In this document: in pieces, positions 6,006 to 10,727 of the stretch
How the letters are laid out: every line of letters begins with the position of its first letter
Numbering within the stretch: position 1 is the stretch's first letter
Assembly (NCBI GenBank): GCA_025458415.1
Contig: JALOSN010000116.1
Location: 1 to 10,727, forward strand
DNA from: Hydrogenophaga sp.
GTDB taxonomy: Bacteria; Pseudomonadota; Gammaproteobacteria; Burkholderiales; Burkholderiaceae_C
Direction of reading: 5' to 3'
Length of the DNA stretch: 10,727 nt
Notes under the pieces: generated by a model
The model's input: the letters and a program-made list of their open reading frames with translations, nothing else
What the model was told of the DNA's origin: nothing
The model's database searches: none
Position numbers and translations under genes: made by a program

Positions 6006-6884
6006 ATGAGTACCGTCACCACCCACCTGCAGCAGCCGCGCCGCGTGGAGCGGCTCGTTGCGGGCATGCCCACCTCGGACGGCGCGGGCGTCAAGCTGAC
6101 CCGTGTGCTGACCCAGGACCTCCAGCGCCGGCTCGATCCGTTCCTGATGCTTGATGCCTTCGGCAGCGACAAGCCCGACGACTACATTGCCGGCTTCCCG
6201 GACCACCCGCACCGGGGTTTCGAGACGGTGACCTACATGATCGCCGGTCGCATGCTGCATCGGGACAGCGCCGGCAACGAAGGCCTGCTGGAAAACGGCG
6301 GCGTGCAATGGATGACCGCCGGCCGCGGCGTCATCCATTCCGAGATCCCTCAGCAGGAGCAGGGGGTGATGGAGGGCTTTCAGCTCTGGCTGAACCTGCC
6401 CGGCCGCGACAAGATGAACCCGCCCTGGTACCGCGACTTCAAGAACGCGGACCTGCCCCAGTTCACCACGCCCGAGGGCGTGGCCGTGACAGTGATTGCC
6501 GGGGTCAGCCATGGCGTGGTGGGCGCCGTCACGCGCGACGGCACGCAACCGCTCTACCTGGACCTGCACTTCAAGGCCGGCTCCCGCATCACGCAGCCTC
6601 TGCACGCGGCCCACAATGCCTTTGTCTATGTCTACCGCGGTGAGGTGACGGTGGCCGGCCAACGTGTGCCGGCCCAGCGCATGGCCCTGCTGGCCAACGA
6701 CCCTGGCAGCGATGGTGTGTTGATCGAAGCCAGCGGCGACGCCAAAGCCCTGCTGATTGCCGGCCGGCCACTGAACGAACCGATCGCCCAGTACGGCCCC
6801 TTCGTCATGAACACCAAGGAAGAGATCTACCAGGCGCTGGCCGATTTCCGCGATGGAAGACTGGGCGAGGAAGCGCAGACCTGA
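6006..6884 (+). CDS. Pirin family protein (bicupin)
   Basis: A 292-residue two-domain cupin. The N-terminal cupin carries the pirin metal site: HPHRGFETVTY gives His67 and His69, and GVIHSEIP gives His111 and Glu113, matching the His/His/His/Glu iron ligands of human pirin in order and spacing. The C-terminal cupin (about 160-280) includes the pirin C-terminal GRPLNEPIAQYGPFVMNT segment. Some bacterial members (E. coli YhhW) show quercetin 2,3-dioxygenase activity, while others act as redox-linked modulators; the role here is not determined. AAGGA lies 8 bases before the ATG at 6006. It follows azoR by 34 bases, so the two probably form one LysR-controlled unit linked to quinone, flavonoid or oxidative stress. 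Its stop is 5 bases from the convergent MFS stop. Confidence 0.93.
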   Translation: MSTVTTHLQQPRRVERLVAGMPTSDGAGVKLTRVLTQDLQRRLDPFLMLDAFGSDKPDDYIAGFPDHPHRGFETVTYMIAGRMLHRDSAGNEGLLENGGVQWMTAGRGVIHSEIPQQEQGVMEGFQLWLNLPGRDKMNPPWYRDFKNADLPQFTTPEGVAVTVIAGVSHGVVGAVTRDGTQPLYLDLHFKAGSRITQPLHAAHNAFVYVYRGEVTVAGQRVPAQRMALLANDPGSDGVLIEASGDAKALLIAGRPLNEPIAQYGPFVMNTKEEIYQALADFRDGRLGEEAQT

Positions 6885-6889
6885 CAGGG

Positions 6890-8071
6890 TCAGTCGAGGG
6901 AAGACCTCGGGTGCTCCAGCACCTTGAGCCGCCACGCACAGGCGGTGGCCACCAGTGCGAAGGCTGCCGACAGCCAGAACACGGCGCGCAAGCCGAGCAC
7001 CTGCGACATCAGCCCGCCCCCCAGGCCGCCGATCACCCCCGGCAGACCGTACCCCAGCACGCTGTAGAGCGCCTGCCCACGCCCGCGCAGCCGGCCCGGG
7101 AAGTGGTGCGACAGCAGCGCGATGCAGGCCGTGTGGTGGGCCGCAAAGGTCAATGCGTGCAGGCCCTGCACCAGCAGCAGCACCCACAGCCACTCGGCGG
7201 CGCCGGCGGTCAGGGCCATGCGCAGTGCCATCACCGCCGAAACCAGCACCAGCCAGCCGGTCAGCGGCAGGCGCGGCAGCCAGCGCGCCTGGGTGAAGAA
7301 CCAGCCGATCTCGATCACCACCGACACCGCCCACAGCAAGCCGATGACCGCCTTGCTGTAGCCCAGGCTGTCCAGGTACAGCGAGAAGAAGATGTAGATG
7401 AAGATGTGCGAGAGCACGTGGAAGAACACCGCCACAAAGAACCACCGTACCGCGGGCTGGCGAAGCACCGGCCAGACACTGGGACCTGGCTTTTCGGTGT
7501 GCGGCGACTCGCGCAGGTCGGGCATGCACCAGACGCTGAGGGCCACCGCCAGCAGTGACAGCGATGTCCAGACCGGGAAGCTGCCGATGCCGTGGCGCTC
7601 GAACCAGACCCCGGCCGCCAGAACCGTGACCAGGAAACCCACCGAACCCCACAGGCGCACCCGGCCGTAGCGCCGCGCGTCGAACGCGCCGCCCTGGCTG
7701 ACCAGGTGGGCCATGGCGGCCTCGCTCATGGGCATCATGGCGCTGGTGTGGCTGAACATCAGCAGCAGCACCAGGAACAGTCCCAGCCCACCCATCGGCC
7801 ACCACAGGGCGAGGGACAAAGCGAGCGCGGCACTGGCGCCATAGCGCAAAAGCCGCACCCGTTCACCGGTGTGGTCGCTCAGCCAGCCCCAGCCATAGGG
7901 CGCGAACAGGCGCGTGGCCGACTGCACCGAGGTCAGGATGCTGATGGCCAGCAGCCCGAAGCCCAGATCCTTCAGCCAGAGCGGCAGGTAGGGGTTGAAG
8001 AAGCCGATGTGCGCGAAGTAGCTCGCCGACAGCGCGGCAAACGGCAGAAGCGGTTGGCCCCCACGCTCCAC
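6890..8071 (-). CDS. MFS permease, phenylpropionate transporter-like (HcaT type)
   Basis: An inner-membrane permease with about 11-12 hydrophobic segments, resembling the MFS_1-like/HcaT group. Characteristic features are an N-terminal helix FAALSASYFAHIGFFNPYLPLWL, the loop-2/3 motif A variant GWGWLSDHTGER (about residues 60-71) and AHHTACIALLSHHFPGRLRGRGQALYS in the second half. The group includes aromatic acid and nucleoside proton symporters; the substrate here is unknown. The start is uncertain. The frame is open to a GTG at 8227 and an ATG at 8224, which would add about 52 Pro-rich residues and overlap the 3' end of aroC by about 50 bases. I prefer the GTG at 8071 (393 residues) because it leaves a short tail before helix 1, as is usual in the group. 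No start has a strong Shine-Dalgarno. It lies downstream of aroC on the same strand. Confidence 0.85.
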   Translation of the reverse strand: MERGGQPLLPFAALSASYFAHIGFFNPYLPLWLKDLGFGLLAISILTSVQSATRLFAPYGWGWLSDHTGERVRLLRYGASAALALSLALWWPMGGLGLFLVLLLMFSHTSAMMPMSEAAMAHLVSQGGAFDARRYGRVRLWGSVGFLVTVLAAGVWFERHGIGSFPVWTSLSLLAVALSVWCMPDLRESPHTEKPGPSVWPVLRQPAVRWFFVAVFFHVLSHIFIYIFFSLYLDSLGYSKAVIGLLWAVSVVIEIGWFFTQARWLPRLPLTGWLVLVSAVMALRMALTAGAAEWLWVLLLVQGLHALTFAAHHTACIALLSHHFPGRLRGRGQALYSVLGYGLPGVIGGLGGGLMSQVLGLRAVFWLSAAFALVATACAWRLKVLEHPRSSLD

Positions 8072-8094
8072 CGTTACACGGGTCGCTGCCCCTT

Positions 8095-8114
8095 GACCGG
8101 GAAGGGCCCCGGTC
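8095..8114 (-). other. Hairpin between aroC and the MFS gene
   Basis: A perfect 7-bp inverted repeat (GACCGGG and CCCGGTC) with a 6-base loop lies between the aroC stop and the preferred MFS start. There is no T-run on the minus-strand side, so it is not a classical rho-independent terminator. It could be an mRNA processing or stability element, or merely part of the coding sequence if the longer MFS start is used. Confidence 0.35.
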
Positions 8115-8177
8115 TTTGCCGGGTCTGGTGGCTGATCCGCCACGGGGCGGCCCGGCGGAGGATCGTCACGGTGGTGT

Positions 8178-9278
8178 TCAGGCACGGCCGGCGGCCGCGA
8201 TGTCGGGTGTGGCGACCTGTACATCACCGCATTGCGCGCGGTGGCGCAGTGCGTGGTCCATCACCACCAGGGCCAGCAGGGCCTCCATGATGGGCGCGGC
8301 GCGAATGCCCACGCACGGGTCGTGGCGACCCTTGGTGATGAGCTCGGTCGGCTGCCCGTCGACATCGATCGAGTCGCGCGGAATGAGGATGGAGCTGGTC
8401 GGCTTGATGGCCACGGACACGTCCAGGTCCTGCCCGGTGCTGATGCCACCCAGCACGCCGCCCGCCTTGTTGCCGACGAACCCACCCGGGGTCAGCGAAT
8501 CGCCATGTGTGCTGCCCTTGTCGGTGACCGAGGCGAAGCCGGCACCGATTTCCACGCCCTTGACCGCGTTCAGCCCCATCATGGCCCAGGCGATGTCGGC
8601 ATCAAGCTTGTCATAGATCGGCTGGCCCAGGCCCACCGGCATGTTCGTTGCCACCACACGCAGGCGTGCGCCGCAGGAGTCGCCGCTCTTGCGCAAAGCG
8701 TTCATGTAGTCCTCCAGCGCCGACACGTCGGCCACCGGTGCGAAGAACGGGTTGTTCGGTACATGGTCCCAGCCCTCGAAACCGATGGGCACCTCACCGA
8801 TCTGGGTCATGCAGGCACGGAAGGTGGTGCCGTACCTCTCTTTCAGCCACTTCTTGGCCACGGCGCCGGCCGCCACCGTGGGCGCGGTCAGACGGGCCGA
8901 GCTGCGCCCGCCGCCGCGTGGATCCCGGATGCCGTACTTGTGCCAATAGGCGTAGTCGGCATGACCTGGCCTAAAGCTTTGCAGGATATTGCCGTAATCC
9001 TTGCTGCGCTGGTCCGTGTTGCGGATGAGCAGGGCGATCGGTGTGCCGGTGGTCCGGCCTTCGTACACACCTGAGAGGATCTCCACCGCATCGGGCTCGT
9101 TGCGCTGGGTCACGAACTTGCTGGTGCCGGGGCGACGCCGATCCAGATCGTGCTGGATGTCGGCTTCGCTCAAGGCCAGGCCAGGCGGGCAGCCGTCAAT
9201 GACACAGCCAATGGCCGGGCCGTGGGATTCGCCGAAGTTCGTGACACAGAACAGGGTGCCGAAGGTGTTGCCGCTCAT
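8178..9278 (-). CDS. aroC: Chorismate synthase
   Basis: A 366-residue FMN-dependent enzyme that removes phosphate from 5-enolpyruvylshikimate-3-phosphate to give chorismate, the last shikimate-pathway step. All family signatures are present: GESHGPAIGCVIDG near 16-29 (His19), FRPGHADYAY near 102-111 (His106), GGGRSSARLTA near 122-132, and RHDPCVGIRA towards the C-terminus. Length is standard. The ATG at 9278 is chosen because MSGNTFGTLFCVTNFGESHG is the canonical start and a GGGGGA purine run lies just upstream. The extension to 9416 is Cys-rich and unrelated to the family. The last dozen or so residues (VATPDIAAAGRA) are an ordinary low-conservation tail. It is divergent from alkB across 110 bases and is followed by the MFS permease on the same strand. 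No identified partner protein is needed apart from a flavin reductase elsewhere. Confidence 0.97.
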   Translation of the reverse strand: MSGNTFGTLFCVTNFGESHGPAIGCVIDGCPPGLALSEADIQHDLDRRRPGTSKFVTQRNEPDAVEILSGVYEGRTTGTPIALLIRNTDQRSKDYGNILQSFRPGHADYAYWHKYGIRDPRGGGRSSARLTAPTVAAGAVAKKWLKERYGTTFRACMTQIGEVPIGFEGWDHVPNNPFFAPVADVSALEDYMNALRKSGDSCGARLRVVATNMPVGLGQPIYDKLDADIAWAMMGLNAVKGVEIGAGFASVTDKGSTHGDSLTPGGFVGNKAGGVLGGISTGQDLDVSVAIKPTSSILIPRDSIDVDGQPTELITKGRHDPCVGIRAAPIMEALLALVVMDHALRHRAQCGDVQVATPDIAAAGRA

Positions 9279-9388
9279 GGGCCAATTATCCCCCGCCGGG
9301 ACCAGCCGTCTGAGAACACACCCGGGCCAGGCAGTTTGGACGGATGATGCTGGGGGCATGAGCAGGCGACTGGCACAGGCGAAAGGAC

Positions 9389-10546
9389 ATGGACAGCACC
9401 CACGCAAGCAAGACACCCTGGAGCGACAGCAGGCGCTTCTGGTGGCTGCTGTCCCCCGCCCTGCCTGCCTTGACCCTGCTGTGTCTGCTGGCTTTTGCCC
9501 AGGGCGGCGCGTCGGCCTGGTTGTGGGTGTCTCTGGTGCTGTTCTACCTGGTCATTCCGGCGCTGGACACGTTGGGGGGGGAGGACCGGTCCAACCCGCC
9601 TGCCGACCAGGTCCCCGCACTGCAGCAAGAACACTGGTACCGGTACGTGGTCGCGTCCTGTGTGCCGCTGCAGTACGGGGTCACCGGGGTGGGCGCCTGG
9701 ATAGCCGCCACCCACACCCTGGAATTGCTGGACTGGCTCGGCCTGGTGCTGTCGGTGGGCAGCATCAACGGCCTGGGCATCAACACCGCCCATGAACTGG
9801 GCCACAAGTCACCCCGCTGGGAGCGCAGCCTTGCGCAAGTGGCCCTGGCCCCGGTGGCCTACGGCCATTTCTTTGTCGAACACAACCGGGGGCACCACCT
9901 GCGGGTGGCCACACCGGAAGACCCGGCCAGCGCCCGCATGGGGGAGGGGTTCTGGCGTTTCCTGCCGCGCTCGATCACTGGCGGCCTGCGCTCGGCCTGG
10001 GCACTGGAAGCCTCCCGGCTGCGCCGTCAGGGACTGCCGGTGCTTCACCATGCCAACCAGAACCTGCAATCGTGGTCCCTCACCGTGCTGCTCTACGGAG
10101 CCCTGACGACCACACTGGGATGGCAGGTGTTGCCCTTCCTCGTGGCCCAGGCACTCTATGGCATGTCCTTGCTCGAGGTGGTCAACTACATCGAACATTA
10201 CGGCCTGCTGCGGCAGCACGACGAGCGGGGACGGATCGAACCCTGCAGCCCCCGGCATTCGTGGAATGCCAACCACCGGGCTTCGAACCTGTTGCTGCTG
10301 AACCTGCAGCGGCACAGCGACCACCACGCGCACCCGGCGCGGCGCTATCAGGCCCTGCGCCACTTTGACGATGCCCCGCAATTGCCGACCGGCTATGCCG
10401 GCATGATCCTGCTCGCCTACATCCCGCCCTTGTGGTTCCGGGTCATGGATCGCCGGGTGGTGGCCCACTACCGGCAACAGGTCCACCTGGCCCATCTCGA
10501 CCCTGGCCGGCGCCAGGTGCTGCTGAACCGCTGGTCCGGTGCCTGA
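9389..10546 (+). CDS. alkB: Alkane 1-monooxygenase (AlkB type, membrane di-iron)
   Basis: A 385-residue inner-membrane enzyme of the fatty-acid-desaturase-like di-iron superfamily that hydroxylates terminal carbons of n-alkanes with electrons from rubredoxin. All histidine boxes are present: HELGHK at 135-140, EHNRGHH at 164-170, the AlkB-specific NYIEHYGL at 266-273, and LQRHSDHHAHP at 306-316. About six transmembrane helices are visible. NYIEHYG plus the third box distinguishes AlkB from xylene monooxygenase (XylM) and desaturases. At the position aligned with Trp55 of the Pseudomonas putida GPo1 enzyme, which limits chain length, this protein has Phe52 (alignment by eye). The ATG at 9389 has AAAGGA only 1 base upstream, unusually close, but no other in-frame ATG fits. 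Eight consecutive G bases at 9574-9581 lie in the GGED segment. No rubredoxin, alkS or alkane-operon partner is in view. Confidence 0.93.
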   Translation: MDSTHASKTPWSDSRRFWWLLSPALPALTLLCLLAFAQGGASAWLWVSLVLFYLVIPALDTLGGEDRSNPPADQVPALQQEHWYRYVVASCVPLQYGVTGVGAWIAATHTLELLDWLGLVLSVGSINGLGINTAHELGHKSPRWERSLAQVALAPVAYGHFFVEHNRGHHLRVATPEDPASARMGEGFWRFLPRSITGGLRSAWALEASRLRRQGLPVLHHANQNLQSWSLTVLLYGALTTTLGWQVLPFLVAQALYGMSLLEVVNYIEHYGLLRQHDERGRIEPCSPRHSWNANHRASNLLLLNLQRHSDHHAHPARRYQALRHFDDAPQLPTGYAGMILLAYIPPLWFRVMDRRVVAHYRQQVHLAHLDPGRRQVLLNRWSGA

Positions 10547-10625
10547 GCCTGGGCAGCGGCCGCCCCGGCATGGCTCGTCCCGCCCTGCATGCGCGATACG
10601 TGGAACGCTTCATGCATCGACGGTC

Positions 10626-10647
10626 GGCGCAGCCATTTGGCTGCGCC
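10626..10647. terminator. Strong intergenic hairpin after alkB
   Basis: A perfect 9-bp inverted repeat, GGCGCAGCC and GGCTGCGCC, with loop ATTT, 79 bases after the alkB stop and 9 bases before the GGAG of the next gene. There is no T-run on either side, so it may terminate weakly, protect the alkB mRNA 3' end, or act in the leader of the next gene. The outer GTCGG and CCGAC could extend it with a bulge. Confidence 0.45.
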
Positions 10648-10656
10648 AATCCGACT

Positions 10657-10660
10657 GGAG
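10657..10660 (+). promoter_or_regulatory. Ribosome-binding site of the last gene
   Basis: GGAG lies 6 bases before the ATG at 10667 and supports that codon as a true start although only 61 bases of the gene are visible. Confidence 0.55.
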
Positions 10661-10666
10661 CGCACC

Positions 10667-10727
10667 ATGCTGGACAAAACAGGCACCCTTTTCTCCCACG
10701 TGAAGCCCGGCGAAACCGAGTTTGTGC
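10667..10727 (+). CDS. Unrecognised protein, N-terminal 20 residues (3' truncated)
   Basis: An open frame beginning MLDKTGTLFSHVKPGETEFV runs off the end of the window. A good GGAG ribosome-binding site and 120 bases of upstream non-coding DNA with a hairpin support a real start. There is no signal peptide or membrane segment in the visible part. Too little is seen to assign a family. Following alkB, a rubredoxin, oxidoreductase or metabolic gene would be possible, but no rubredoxin CxxCG motif is seen yet. Confidence 0.55.
   Translation, partial: MLDKTGTLFSHVKPGETEFV

Noticed and set aside
5880..7805. A 641-codon open frame on the minus strand crossing pirin and the MFS gene
   Set aside because: It is antisense to a pirin gene with intact metal ligands and out of frame with a clear MFS gene; composition is Arg/Gly/Ala/His-rich, as expected from GC-rich shadow frames.
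9281..9330. GATAAT on the minus strand as a -10 box for aroC
   Set aside because: It would place transcription start at or next to the ATG and lacks a -35 at proper spacing; it more likely reflects chance next to the purine-rich ribosome-binding region.
9279..9416. N-terminal extension of aroC
   Set aside because: The extra 46 residues are Cys/Pro-rich, overlap the start of alkB on the other strand, and precede the canonical chorismate synthase N-terminus.

Overview
The window is a GC-rich, gene-dense stretch of a bacterial chromosome. Codon use, the mix of families and the gene neighbourhoods suggest a betaproteobacterium, most likely of the Burkholderiales; this is inference, as no rRNA or other marker gene is present. 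Twelve protein genes are supported: ten complete, one 5'-truncated and one 3'-truncated. There is no tRNA, rRNA, CRISPR array, insertion sequence or gene-free stretch longer than about 120 bases.

Layout. (1) Positions 1-1143 hold the tail of a radical SAM protein, convergent with a FrnE/DsbA-like thioredoxin-fold oxidoreductase. (2) Positions 1235-4432 hold four co-directional genes: aroE, an rhtA-type exporter, a second EamA/DMT exporter, and aroQ. Two consecutive shikimate-pathway enzymes therefore bracket two small-molecule exporters. (3) Positions 4433-6884 hold a minus-strand LysR regulator, divergent from an azoR-type flavoprotein gene and a pirin gene. A 26-bp near-palindrome lies in the divergent gap. 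The azoR protein appears to lack about 33 internal residues, including the FMN-contacting SRGG loop. (4) Positions 6890-9278 hold, on the minus strand, aroC (chorismate synthase) followed by an MFS permease of the phenylpropionate-transporter type. (5) Positions 9389-10727 hold an AlkB-type membrane alkane monooxygenase divergent from aroC, then an intergenic hairpin and the first 20 codons of an unrecognised gene.

How the parts relate. AroQ and AroE carry out steps 3 and 4 of the shikimate pathway and AroC the last step, so three of the seven enzymes lie within 8 kb, though on two strands and in at least two transcription units. The exporters and the MFS permease give the region a transport flavour around aromatic and amino-acid metabolism. 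LysR-azoR-pirin looks like a self-contained redox or quinone/aromatic stress module. AlkB adds alkane oxidation, but no rubredoxin, rubredoxin reductase or alkS is visible here.

No clearly new biological system is evident. The observations most worth checking are the in-frame azoR deletion, a GNRA-capped hairpin over the putative GTG start of the second exporter, the LysR operator candidate, and the aro/exporter clustering.
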